The notes under the pieces were generated by a model. It had not been told where the DNA came from, made no database searches, and saw nothing but the letters and a program-made list of their open reading frames with translations. From the NCBI RefSeq assembly GCF_034932105.1, contig NZ_JAYGIG010000006.1, forward strand, positions 29,862-93,861: a stretch of 64,000 nucleotides of DNA, read 5' to 3'. Position numbers and translations under genes: made by a program. Of the stretch, positions 24,926 to 33,474 are shown piece after piece. How positions within the stretch are numbered: position 1 is the stretch's first letter; each line of letters starts with the position of its first letter. The stretch is from Leptothoe sp034932105. GTDB taxonomy: Bacteria > Cyanobacteriota > Cyanobacteriia > Phormidesmidales > Phormidesmidaceae.

Positions 24926-26743
24926 ATGCATATTGCAATTGATTTACAAGCTCTTCAGTCACCCACTTCGAGACAACGTGGCATTGGTAGATATACAGAG
25001 GCTGTACTGAAAGAATTACTGGAACTGGATAGCCAAACTAAATATTCAGTGTTTTCTAATTCGCAAATAGAGGCATTAGACTTTCCCGTAAATCCAAAGT
25101 ATGACTCACATAGCATTGCTTATCCTACACCCTATGAAACCGATATTAATTCATTGATTTTAAAAACAACACTTTTGTCCAAAGATGTTGATGCATACTT
25201 TATTCCTAGCCCGATGGAGGGATTAGACTCGGTTATTCCAAGGTTTCAAAATTTTTCGAAACGTATCTATACGATTTGCTATGACTTAATTCCACTTATA
25301 TTTCCCGATACCTATTGGAGTATTCCTGGCTTTCGTGATCATTATTTAAACCGACTGAAAAATATTACTAATTCTGATTTTATTTTTGCAATTTCTGAGG
25401 CAACTCGTCAGGATGCAATTAAGTACCTCAATATATCACCTGATAAAATTGTGAATATATCGGGGGGTGTTTCATCATTTTTTCGACCGCTTGATGAGCT
25501 TGAGTTTCATCAATGGAATGAACATTTTAGGGAGAAATTCAATATCAAAAAACCATTTGTCATGTACGCCGGTGGTGAAGATTGGCGTAAGAATATTGAT
25601 GGCCTGATAAGAAGTTTTGCTGACTTACCTAAACGTTTACAGGAAAAGTATGATTTGGTTATTGCCTGTAAATTAAGTGCGAGCTTCTGTAAGAGTATCG
25701 AAAGCCTTGCTAGTCAGCTAGGGATTCGTTCTTCTCTCATTATTACTAACTATGTATCAGATGAAGAATTAAGGGCCTTATATTCTACTTGTTATTTATT
25801 TGTTTTCCCATCCTTTTATGAAGGGTTCGGTCTACCTGCCCTTGAGGCAATGTCCTGCGGAGCTCCTACTATTGGGTCATCTTGTTCTTCTGTGCCTGAA
25901 GTCATTGGATCACAAGATCAACTTTTCGACCCCCATCAACCAAATGAAATTACTACACGTATGTGTAGTGTCTTAGATGACAGCCATTTTCATTTAACTT
26001 TAAAGGATAGGTCTTTAAAGCAGGCTAATAGCTTTACTTGGAAGTCTGTTGCTCAGAAAATTTCGGATGTGTTTTCTGAACAGCAGCCAGTTAGTCGTTA
26101 TAGTGTTTCATTCTCGCGAATTCCAAGAGATTTTCAGAAAACAAAAATTGCTTATTTCAAATATCTTCCTACCAATAAAAAGAGGGATTTGACACAGCAG
26201 CTACTTGAACTGCTTTCTCCAAATTATGATACAGACTTGTTTTATGACCAAGTAGGAAATCAAGCTCATTCAGAGCTTGATGGGACCTCATATAAGATAT
26301 CAAATTTTGAGGGGCGGTTAGCTAATAACCTATATGAACTATTGATTTACGAAATAGATGGTGGTCATCTATCAGATGAAATGCTCGATAATTTAAAGAT
26401 ATATCCTGGAATTATTTTTTTGGTTAATATCAAAGGAATTGATTTGGATAATTTGGCTTTAATAGTCAATCGCTCTCTTCAGACAGTTGTATTTTGCAAG
26501 GATATTTATAACGTAATTTCTAGGAAGTTTAATTTCTCCGAGAACCAAATTCTTTTTTGTGAATTAGGGCTGAGTGCAGCTAATCCTAAAAATTTTAGTG
26601 ATGTGCTCTCCAAGAAAATAGTATTTGCCAAAGAGAAAAAGAAAAAACAGGTGATCGATTATGTCGGACGAGAGTGTGCAAAAATTCCTTTAAGTACTCA
26701 AGAAAATTTACGTCAGTTAGGAAGAATCATCCTAGAAGCCTAA
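24926..26743 (+). CDS. Glycosyltransferase family 4 with a C-terminal extension
   Basis: About 605 residues. Residues 1-380 are a GT4 enzyme: MHIAIDLQALQSPTSRQRGI, YAGGEDWRKNIDGLIRSFA, then FPSFYEGFGLPALEAMSCGA, with SVPEVIGSQDQLFDP closing the donor site. Residues about 395-605 form a second domain without a full GT signature. It starts KIAYFKYLPTNKKRDLTQQL and resembles the N-terminal half of another GT-B enzyme, as if a tandem GT had lost its catalytic half. The ATG at 24926 has AGGTG upstream. The gene is AT-rich with many TTA, ATT and AAT codons, unlike flanking chromosome genes. Confidence 0.85.
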   Translation: MHIAIDLQALQSPTSRQRGIGRYTEAVLKELLELDSQTKYSVFSNSQIEALDFPVNPKYDSHSIAYPTPYETDINSLILKTTLLSKDVDAYFIPSPMEGLDSVIPRFQNFSKRIYTICYDLIPLIFPDTYWSIPGFRDHYLNRLKNITNSDFIFAISEATRQDAIKYLNISPDKIVNISGGVSSFFRPLDELEFHQWNEHFREKFNIKKPFVMYAGGEDWRKNIDGLIRSFADLPKRLQEKYDLVIACKLSASFCKSIESLASQLGIRSSLIITNYVSDEELRALYSTCYLFVFPSFYEGFGLPALEAMSCGAPTIGSSCSSVPEVIGSQDQLFDPHQPNEITTRMCSVLDDSHFHLTLKDRSLKQANSFTWKSVAQKISDVFSEQQPVSRYSVSFSRIPRDFQKTKIAYFKYLPTNKKRDLTQQLLELLSPNYDTDLFYDQVGNQAHSELDGTSYKISNFEGRLANNLYELLIYEIDGGHLSDEMLDNLKIYPGIIFLVNIKGIDLDNLALIVNRSLQTVVFCKDIYNVISRKFNFSENQILFCELGLSAANPKNFSDVLSKKIVFAKEKKKKQVIDYVGRECAKIPLSTQENLRQLGRIILEA

Positions 26744-26838
26744 TAATAGCTAAATCGATTTCTCTAAACGAAATTTAAGCTTTATTGAAAATGTACACTA
26801 ATTGGTATATATATTAGGCACGGTTAGTGTGTATAAGC

Positions 26839-27954
26839 ATGATTTTGCTTTCTTCAAGATTAAAAGAAGTTGTAAAACGAGCGATTGGCATATCAACAGC
26901 TCAAAGTAGAATCCTTGATCTTGAGGATCAAGTGGTGAGTTTGCAGAGTCAGATCCTAGAGTTAAAAGAAATAATTAAGTCCATTCATCCGTCTCCAGAA
27001 TTAGTGTCGACTTCTGTGTCAATAGATTGGAACGCTAATCTATCGCTTGTTCCAAAGGATGGTCAGATTGAGACAGAGAATGAAAAAATAGCAACATCAT
27101 TAAGTTTGCTTGCTAGTGAAAAATTCCTACCGCAGGAACAAGACTATGCGATAAAAACAATGGTGTGCCAGCACCGTCATTTTCAGTTGCCTTGGTTTGC
27201 TGATTGGAATAAAGAGATTAATCCAGATGGTGGCCTCAGTTCCTCTCCTCAGAAGCTGGAGCGTAAGGGTTGGGAGTACTGTTCCATTTTGCAAGCGCTT
27301 TCAGAGCGTGGCATGCTGCAAGCAGGCAAGCGCGGTTTAGGGTTTGCTGTGGGTACTGAACCTTTGCCAGCCGTGTTCGCTAAACACGGAGTTGAAATTT
27401 TAGCGACTGATCTAGATACCAGTGCCGAAGCCTCTAAGGCTTGGCAAGCAACAAATCAGCATGCGGGTTCTTTGCAACAACTGTGGAAACCGAAGATTAT
27501 ATCTCAAGAGGCTTTTCAAAAGCTGGTACGGTTTCAACCGGCTGATATGAATCATCCTGAAACTATTACTGACAAGTTTGATTTTATATGGAGTTCATGT
27601 GCCCTTGAACATTTAGGGGGCTTGCAAGCTGGTTTCGACTTTATCTTGCGCTCCTCTCAGCTTTTGCGTCCCGGTGGAATTGCTGTTCATACAACGGAAT
27701 TTAATGTTGCGTCTAATTCCTCAACTATTACTACGGGGGGGAGTGTCATTTATCGGAAGTGTGATATTGAAGCTCTTGACTATCATTTAAGAAAACATAG
27801 TATGTGTCTTGAAAAGATGGACTTTTATGCTGGTGCACTACCGGCTGATAGGCAATACGATACGCCACCATATTTCAAGACAGAGAGACAACATGTGAAA
27901 CTTAAGCTTTTTGATCACATTTCAACATCATTAGTCCTCATTGTTTATCGGTAA
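26839..27954 (+). CDS. SAM-dependent methyltransferase-like protein with coiled-coil N-terminus
   Basis: About 371 residues. Residues 15-50 form a coiled coil (RILDLEDQVVSLQSQILELK). A class I methyltransferase-like domain covers about 145-330: KRGLGFAVGTEPLPAVFAKHG is the nucleotide-binding loop region, ILATDLDTSAEA the acidic strand end, and FDFIWSSCALEHLGGLQAG the motif after strand 4. Such fused coiled-coil methyltransferases modify or cap surface glycans in ABC-exported polysaccharide loci. The start is ambiguous between GTG 26827 and ATG 26839. It lies just after the GT4 gene on the same strand (95 bp). Confidence 0.75.
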   Translation: MILLSSRLKEVVKRAIGISTAQSRILDLEDQVVSLQSQILELKEIIKSIHPSPELVSTSVSIDWNANLSLVPKDGQIETENEKIATSLSLLASEKFLPQEQDYAIKTMVCQHRHFQLPWFADWNKEINPDGGLSSSPQKLERKGWEYCSILQALSERGMLQAGKRGLGFAVGTEPLPAVFAKHGVEILATDLDTSAEASKAWQATNQHAGSLQQLWKPKIISQEAFQKLVRFQPADMNHPETITDKFDFIWSSCALEHLGGLQAGFDFILRSSQLLRPGGIAVHTTEFNVASNSSTITTGGSVIYRKCDIEALDYHLRKHSMCLEKMDFYAGALPADRQYDTPPYFKTERQHVKLKLFDHISTSLVLIVYR

Positions 27955-28249
27955 TTGGGTGAGCTTTACAACTGATAAAATTGGCTCTTCTCAAGCAAAT
28001 GTCGGGGAGTTTTGAGAGTTTTAACTCCTCGACATAGTGTATTTATCTAAAATTATCAAGAGGCTGCTTTAAAAGGTTCAGTTTCAGTGCCAAATGACAC
28101 TAGAGTTATAAACTTGAATCCTGTAAAGTCTGGTTTTGTTTTTCTAACTTTCAGAGATTCGATGTGTGTCTAAGTTCAGGTAAAAATGCTTTTCATTGAG
28201 CTTCTAATGAGGTGTTTCTATTGATGTTCTTATGCTCTTGATGTTCGGG
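27955..28249. other. Intergenic region between convergent genes
   Basis: A hairpin at 28001-28033 (GTCGGGGAGTT with AACTCCTCGAC, one G-U pair) could end transcription from either side. The remainder is AT-rich and shows no gene. Confidence 0.4.
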
Positions 28250-29224
28250 CTATTTTTTTTTCAGCTTTTGGGTCAAGATTCTTAGGGGTAGGGCCACTCG
28301 CCACCATATACTCGCATTTATTTCTGTTATTTCCATTTCAAGTTTTTGGTGTTTAATATCAAGTGCCTGATAGCTTTTTTCAAGTGCCTTGAATTCTGCA
28401 TCGAGAGCTTTGTAGTTTGTATCAAGTGCCTTGAATTCTGCATCGAGAGCTTTGTAGTTTGTATCAAGTGCCTTGAATTCTGCACCAAGGGTATCAATGG
28501 CCCCTTGTTGCTGTCCTACTAATCCAGTCAACGAATGCTCCTGGGCAGTCTGAAATTGATCCCATATGTTCGGTGGAGCTTTGAAGTAAGAGTCTAATTC
28601 TTGATGTTCGTTCGCTACATAGAAGCGATTAAGGCCATCAAAGTAGACAAAGTGATAGTCTTGGTTACTAATTAATGACTCCCAATCATTATGACGAGCA
28701 TCTTGTGTCATGGGTAAAGTTGCCTCGACTAGGATAATCCAAGGCCGAACAACTGTGAAGTCTATTCCTTGAAGGACTTCTATTTCACTCCCTTCAACAT
28801 CAATTTTCAAAAAATGGACTACGCTTAATTGATAGTTACAACAAATTTCTGATAGAGATATTGTTGGGACGGGATACTCAACAACCTTAAATCCCATTTC
28901 GTCTGCATATCTTCGAGCGCTGTCGCCGTTAGTCGTAGATAATCCTGTATCTAGCACTTCAAAGAAATTTACTGTGCCTTTAGAATTACTGGCTGCAACT
29001 TGAAGGTTTAAGTCTCGTGGACGGTGCTCCTCAAGTTTTTGAAACCATGAGGCGACAGGTTCAATATTTACTCCATGCCAGCCAATATCATAAAAAGACT
29101 TAGTGACAGAATGAAGTTCTGGATCGTTCGCACCTACGTCAATATAAAACCCTTCAGAAATATGTTTAAGGGCGCGATAGAGTATAACGTCTTCATAATT
29201 TTGAGCGTAAGAAATAAAAGTCAC
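28250..29224 (-). CDS. FkbM-family methyltransferase with heptad-repeat tail
   Basis: A 324-residue protein. Residues 1-225 match the FkbM methyltransferase family: FISYAQNYEDVILYRAL at the start, GFYIDVGANDPELHSVTKSF as the SAM-binding loop, and HFLKIDVEGSEIEVLQGI near strand 4-5. Residues about 240-300 are a coiled coil made of near-identical 14-residue repeats (ALDTNYKALDAEFK), encoded by 42-bp tandem DNA repeats. The start is a GTG 5 nt after the stop of the upstream methyltransferase gene, implying coupling. It is the last gene of the wzm-wzt operon and probably methylates the exported glycan. Confidence 0.85.
   Translation of the reverse strand: MTFISYAQNYEDVILYRALKHISEGFYIDVGANDPELHSVTKSFYDIGWHGVNIEPVASWFQKLEEHRPRDLNLQVAASNSKGTVNFFEVLDTGLSTTNGDSARRYADEMGFKVVEYPVPTISLSEICCNYQLSVVHFLKIDVEGSEIEVLQGIDFTVVRPWIILVEATLPMTQDARHNDWESLISNQDYHFVYFDGLNRFYVANEHQELDSYFKAPPNIWDQFQTAQEHSLTGLVGQQQGAIDTLGAEFKALDTNYKALDAEFKALDTNYKALDAEFKALEKSYQALDIKHQKLEMEITEINASIWWRVALPLRILTQKLKKK
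28380..28484. repeat. 42-bp tandem repeat, 2.5 copies, encoding a coiled coil
   Basis: Units at 28380-28421 and 28422-28463 are identical, followed by a half copy to about 28484. Each encodes a 14-residue (two-heptad) coiled-coil block in the FkbM methyltransferase gene. A further diverged block lies on the left. Confidence 0.9.
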
Positions 29225-29229
29225 ATGTT

Positions 29230-30228
29230 TTACGAGTACTTTTTCTGAAGCATTATGTACATAAATATACCATCTCTATAATGCTCCTTCAGCTCCATTG
29301 CAGCTTGTTCAGCCAGAAGTTGGCGAGACCGTCCTAGAAAGAAGAACACATGAAAACGAGTATACTCATACATGTATTCAAAACATGGAGTGGCATGGAC
29401 CATTGAGCCTTCGTCTTTTAAGATAGCCTTCATTTTTAGGATGTCTGCTATTGGATCCTGAAGGTGTTCAAGGACGTTATTGGAAAAAATGCCATCAAAA
29501 TTGTGGTTGGAGAGCTGATTTTCATCTTGGATGTAGAGATCTGTATCCGTTGATGGTGGTGAAAATGGATCGTAGCCTAAAACATTCCATCCTTCTGCTC
29601 GTAAGATTTGCAAAGTATTAGACCATCTGCCTGCTCCCCAGTTTAGGTATAGTCCGTTGCGTTTGGGTTTCATCGCATAAAATGCTCTGAGTTCCAGCTG
29701 CGTGGAGTCACCCTCTGAATATGCTTGATAATGCCAAAAATATTCGCGGCTTAGAGCTTTAGGTGAGAGGTGTAAAATTTTTGTTGGTCCAAAGATGACA
29801 TCACAGTGAGGGCATTGATAACGTAATAAATCACCTCCTCCGAAGATACAGTGAGATTCAAACACTTGTAAACTAGTACCTTTAAGATTTTGGTTGCATA
29901 GAGGACAGTTTGTAGGAGGTTCCTGTGTGCTTGCCAATTGGGTCATGAGACCGTCATGTAAGCTCCATTTTGAAAAGATTTGCTGTTGAATCAAATTTTT
30001 TTTTAATTCCTGGATTTCCTGACTGAGTTCGGTGAACCTTTGAAGGACTGGTTCATGGAGCTGTTGAGATTGATTTTGATGTGTTTGAGAGTTATTGGTT
30101 TGATGCTGCTCTGGCCGATTTAGGTTTTGACTATTTTGCAGGCTAAACCGGTTCTTAACCAGTAAAGCAGGGTTAGAAAATGGCTTAAAAAGGCTGCCAA
30201 GGAATTGTTTAATCTTTTGCTTAGGCAT
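29230..30228 (-). CDS. SAM-dependent methyltransferase with cysteine cluster
   Basis: A 332-residue protein. A glutamine/asparagine-rich N-terminus (about 40-65) is followed by a short coiled coil. A zinc-finger-like cluster follows (CPLCNQ at about 113 and YQCPHCDVIFGP about 28 residues on). A class I methyltransferase domain comes next: GLYLNWGAGRWSNTLQIL, then NVLGYDPFSPPS and FDGIFSNNVLEHLQDPIADI. This resembles C-methyltransferases and related enzymes acting on nucleotide or polymer sugars. It overlaps wzt by 8 bp and is 5 nt from the FkbM gene, so it belongs to the exporter operon. Confidence 0.8.
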   Translation of the reverse strand: MPKQKIKQFLGSLFKPFSNPALLVKNRFSLQNSQNLNRPEQHQTNNSQTHQNQSQQLHEPVLQRFTELSQEIQELKKNLIQQQIFSKWSLHDGLMTQLASTQEPPTNCPLCNQNLKGTSLQVFESHCIFGGGDLLRYQCPHCDVIFGPTKILHLSPKALSREYFWHYQAYSEGDSTQLELRAFYAMKPKRNGLYLNWGAGRWSNTLQILRAEGWNVLGYDPFSPPSTDTDLYIQDENQLSNHNFDGIFSNNVLEHLQDPIADILKMKAILKDEGSMVHATPCFEYMYEYTRFHVFFFLGRSRQLLAEQAAMELKEHYRDGIFMYIMLQKKYS

Positions 30229-31474
30229 ATGGGCTGTAATGATTCTGTTTATGCTTTTGGATAGCTATTGCCGGTTCAATCCAAGCGCTTCCACCAAAGG
30301 GTGTTTTGTCAAGATTGGCAACATTGAAAATCAAAGCTAGCTCTTGCCATTCGAAGTTATCACTCAACTGTAGTTCTTCGCTTACGAGTGCTACCGCAAC
30401 AGAGTAACTTCCTGGACCTAAGTTTGTCGAAAAACTAATTTCATAGGTTAGTGTTTCTTGTTTCTCTAAGTTATATAAAATCTGTTTAGTATACTGAGTA
30501 TTAGTGCCGTAGACTTCCTGTCCCAGCCTATCCTTAATCATGTAGCCTAATACTAGACTATTTAATGGAGATTCTATCTGGACGTGAATCCTAAGAACTA
30601 CATTTTCTCCAACGTTAACAAGTTCAACAGGATCGTTGTTTCTATTGAATAAGGTTACATCAATAATAGATGCCTCACCCGTACCAGAAATAGTTTGAAG
30701 CTTACCATTCTGTAAGCTATTCAACCGGATATTGCCACTGTCTTTATCAGTTAAAATAGCATTGTAATAATCTATCGTCTCATCCGGAGTTCCATCTTTA
30801 ATTAAGTGACCTTTTTCGATCAAAATAACTCTGTTACAAAGGCTTTTAATCGCATTAGAGTCATGAGAAACAATCAGTAATGCAGTTCCTTGTTTTTGGA
30901 AGTCACGAATCCGACTAAAGCTTTTATGCTGAAAATAAGCATCACCTACTGATAAAGCTTCATCTATGATGAGAATCTCTGGTCGGAATGCTGTAATTAC
31001 AGAAAAGGCAACACGCATTTGCATGCCGCTAGAGTAAGTATTAACTGGTCTGTCAAAATACTCTCCCACCTCTGCAAAAACTTCTATTTCTGGCATTACG
31101 GATTCAATCTCTGCTTGCGAAAAACCCATTAACCCAGCTGAATGGTAAGCATTTTGGCGTCCTGTGAAATCAGGATTAAATCCCATGCCCAGTTCAAGTA
31201 TGGCTCCAATGCGTCCACTGACATTGATTTCACCTGTAGTTGGATGTTGGGTTCCAGTGACCATTTTGAGCAGAGTACTTTTGCCAGCCCCATTTTGGCC
31301 AACAATACCGACTGCTTCTCCCGGAGCTAATGAAAACGAAATATCTTGAAGAACCCAGGTTTCATTGGCAGGCTTAGTCGAGATGTTAAACCAGGACAGA
31401 ACACGAGCAATTTCAGAGCTATATTGCCTGTAAGCTTTTCCAACATTAGAAACAACTAATACAGAATCTGTCAT
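30221..31474 (-). CDS. wzt: Polysaccharide ABC exporter ATP-binding protein (Wzt)
   Basis: A 417-residue protein. Residues 1-245 are an ABC ATPase with Walker A GQNGAGKST, signature YSSGMQMRVAFS, Walker B ILIIDEALSVGDA and the switch histidine in LIVSHD. Residues about 265-400 form a beta-rich Wzt C-terminal domain (GEASIIDVTLFNRNNDPVEL) that in homologues binds the capped end of the glycan. With the Wzm permease (4-bp overlap) it exports a finished lipid-linked polysaccharide across the plasma membrane. The two linked methyltransferases could supply the terminal methyl cap this domain recognises. Confidence 0.95.
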   Translation of the reverse strand: MTDSVLVVSNVGKAYRQYSSEIARVLSWFNISTKPANETWVLQDISFSLAPGEAVGIVGQNGAGKSTLLKMVTGTQHPTTGEINVSGRIGAILELGMGFNPDFTGRQNAYHSAGLMGFSQAEIESVMPEIEVFAEVGEYFDRPVNTYSSGMQMRVAFSVITAFRPEILIIDEALSVGDAYFQHKSFSRIRDFQKQGTALLIVSHDSNAIKSLCNRVILIEKGHLIKDGTPDETIDYYNAILTDKDSGNIRLNSLQNGKLQTISGTGEASIIDVTLFNRNNDPVELVNVGENVVLRIHVQIESPLNSLVLGYMIKDRLGQEVYGTNTQYTKQILYNLEKQETLTYEISFSTNLGPGSYSVAVALVSEELQLSDNFEWQELALIFNVANLDKTPFGGSAWIEPAIAIQKHKQNHYSPYA

Positions 31475-32268
31475 AAGACGTCTACAATCTCGTGTCTGGC
31501 TCGACTAAATAAGTCCATTGATACCCTGAGAAGTAACAGGGAAATGATAAAAATACAGAGCAGGGGACCCCACTCTAGGTCTGTCCCATAAAGTATGGCA
31601 CTTTGATATGCTCCTACAATCCAGTACATGGGGTTGAACTTTATCAAGCTACGTAGTGAAGCTGGCACAATATCTGGCGTATAGACGATGGGTGTGAACC
31701 AAAAACTAAGTTGCAGTGCAATCGGCACAATCTGACCGATATCACGAATAAACACATTTAATGTGCCGAGAATTAGTCCAATGCCAAGGGCTAAACCTAG
31801 CGTGATAATTGTCAAAATTGGAATCCAAAAAACTCTGCCTCCAGGGACATAACCCATGACGGCACAAACTGTGAGGATTGCCCCAAAGAGAAATGCGTTA
31901 TTTACAATTGCTGAACCTGTTACGATCAGAGGCAAGCAAATTTTGGGAAAGGCCAGTTTTTTTAGCAGATTACCATTGTCTATAAAGACTGTGAGGCAGC
32001 GGGTAATAACTTCAGTAAAAAGGTTCCAGGCTAGGGTTCCGGCGAGTAGATAGATAGCATAGGCGAGCTTATTGTCTGCCATATCTGGTAGGCGACCAGA
32101 TAACAGCTGCCCTAAAACCAACGCAAAGATGGCAGCTTGAACTAAGGGATGAATAATCATCCACAATCCACCTAGTCGACTACGGACAAATCGACTGCGG
32201 AAATCTACTTTTATGGACGACAGGATAAAGTACCTATACTGCCATATTGCCGACATCAATGCTTTCAT
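31471..32268 (-). CDS. wzm: Polysaccharide ABC exporter permease (Wzm)
   Basis: A 265-residue ABC-2 type membrane protein with about six transmembrane helices. The N-terminal cytosolic segment FRSRFVRSRLGGLWMIIHPL precedes the first helix, as in Wzm and KpsM. Later helices include FGAILTVCAVMGYVPGG and LALGIGLILGTLNVFIRDIGQ, the latter carrying the family's NVFIRDIGQ motif. FWFTPIVYTPDIVP follows. It is the first gene of the operon with wzt and two methyltransferase genes. It is divergent from a glycosyltransferase gene, with about 90 bp for both promoters. Confidence 0.95.
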   Translation of the reverse strand: MKALMSAIWQYRYFILSSIKVDFRSRFVRSRLGGLWMIIHPLVQAAIFALVLGQLLSGRLPDMADNKLAYAIYLLAGTLAWNLFTEVITRCLTVFIDNGNLLKKLAFPKICLPLIVTGSAIVNNAFLFGAILTVCAVMGYVPGGRVFWIPILTIITLGLALGIGLILGTLNVFIRDIGQIVPIALQLSFWFTPIVYTPDIVPASLRSLIKFNPMYWIVGAYQSAILYGTDLEWGPLLCIFIISLLLLRVSMDLFSRARHEIVDVL

Positions 32269-32359
32269 TGTTCGCTAATTTATAGCTAACCGATGGTATC
32301 ACGGGTAGTACACTTTCTGCTAGTTCATAGATTTGCTTAGGCAAGGAATATATGCCGAT

Positions 32360-33436
32360 ATGTCTTCACTATTAGTTAATTTATCTGCACTACTAGAAAA
32401 GCCTACGGGGATTAGTGTTTACTCAAAAAATATAGCTTCGTACTTGCTAGAACTGGAACCTATATTTTTTGCGGCTAATGAAGTTGATAATTTTAAGTGC
32501 CAGCCTATTCCTCAAGGTCTATCCCCTCAGTTTGGGGTGCGAGGACACCTTAAGCGTTTATGGTGGCTGCAATCCAAAATGCCGCACTACTATCGTAAGT
32601 TGCAATCTAATCTGATTTTCTCGCCGTTGCCAGAAGCGCCTCTGTATTCAGACTGTCGCTTTATTGTTACTGTCCACGATCTGATTCCTCTACGCTTTCC
32701 TGCGCAATTTTCGGCGCATCTTGTTGGCTATTTTCGTTACTACGTTAGGCAAGTGGCCGTTCAAGCGGAACATATTTTCTGTGATTCTGTCGCTACTGCC
32801 AATGACTTGACTGAATTTTATGGCATTTCAGCTAGTAAGATTACACCTATTTTATTAGCCTATGATAAAGGGCACTTTAAGCCATGTCAGCAAGAACAAA
32901 AAAGCTATTTTCTCTATATTGGTAGACAAGACCCTCACAAAAATTTGCCTAGGTTGATTGAGGCTTTTCAACGAGTTTATCAGGCGAATAAAGGTCTAGA
33001 ACTATGGCTGGTTGGCCCTAAGGATAAGCGATATACTCCTATGCTCCTGGAACAGGCAGAGGCAGCAGGGGTGGGGAATAATGTTCGGTTTCTAGACTAT
33101 GTTGCCTATAATGATTTGCCTAAACTACTGGGCGGAGCTATTGCCCTGGTCTTCCCCAGCCTTTGGGAAGGTTTTGGCTTGCCACCATTAGAAGCGATGG
33201 CTTGTGGTACCCCCGTGATTACTTCAAACTTGGCTTCTTTGCCAGAGGTTGTGGGAGATGCGGCTATTTTAATTGATCCCTATAATGTTGATGAGCTTGC
33301 TGATGCCATGCATCTGCTTGCCCAGGACGTTCCACTTCAGACTCAGCTGCGGGCAGCGGGTTTAGCGCGAGCGAAGCAATTCAGTTGGGAAAAGACGGGG
33401 CAGCAAACGGCTGAAGTCCTGAAGAGGTTTCTCTGA
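32360..33436 (+). CDS. Glycosyltransferase family 4 protein, mannosyltransferase-like
   Basis: About 358 residues of the GT4 type often annotated as WbdA/mannosyltransferase-like. LLVNLSALLEKPTGISVYSK is the N-terminal loop, FIVTVHDLIPLRFP the mid-domain motif, and YFLYIGRQDPHKNLPRLIEA begins the donor domain. FPSLWEGFGLPPLEAMACG holds the E-x7-E, and SLPEVVGDAAILIDPYN closes the site. The ATG at 32360 is preceded by AAGGAA (32343-32348). Another ATG at 32352 leads to an immediate stop. It is divergent from wzm and convergent with gmd, both consistent with a GDP-mannose-using glycan locus. Confidence 0.85.
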   Translation: MSSLLVNLSALLEKPTGISVYSKNIASYLLELEPIFFAANEVDNFKCQPIPQGLSPQFGVRGHLKRLWWLQSKMPHYYRKLQSNLIFSPLPEAPLYSDCRFIVTVHDLIPLRFPAQFSAHLVGYFRYYVRQVAVQAEHIFCDSVATANDLTEFYGISASKITPILLAYDKGHFKPCQQEQKSYFLYIGRQDPHKNLPRLIEAFQRVYQANKGLELWLVGPKDKRYTPMLLEQAEAAGVGNNVRFLDYVAYNDLPKLLGGAIALVFPSLWEGFGLPPLEAMACGTPVITSNLASLPEVVGDAAILIDPYNVDELADAMHLLAQDVPLQTQLRAAGLARAKQFSWEKTGQQTAEVLKRFL

Positions 33437-33474
33437 TTTCTAAGCTATGGCGCTGTGCACTGTACCTTTCCGGA

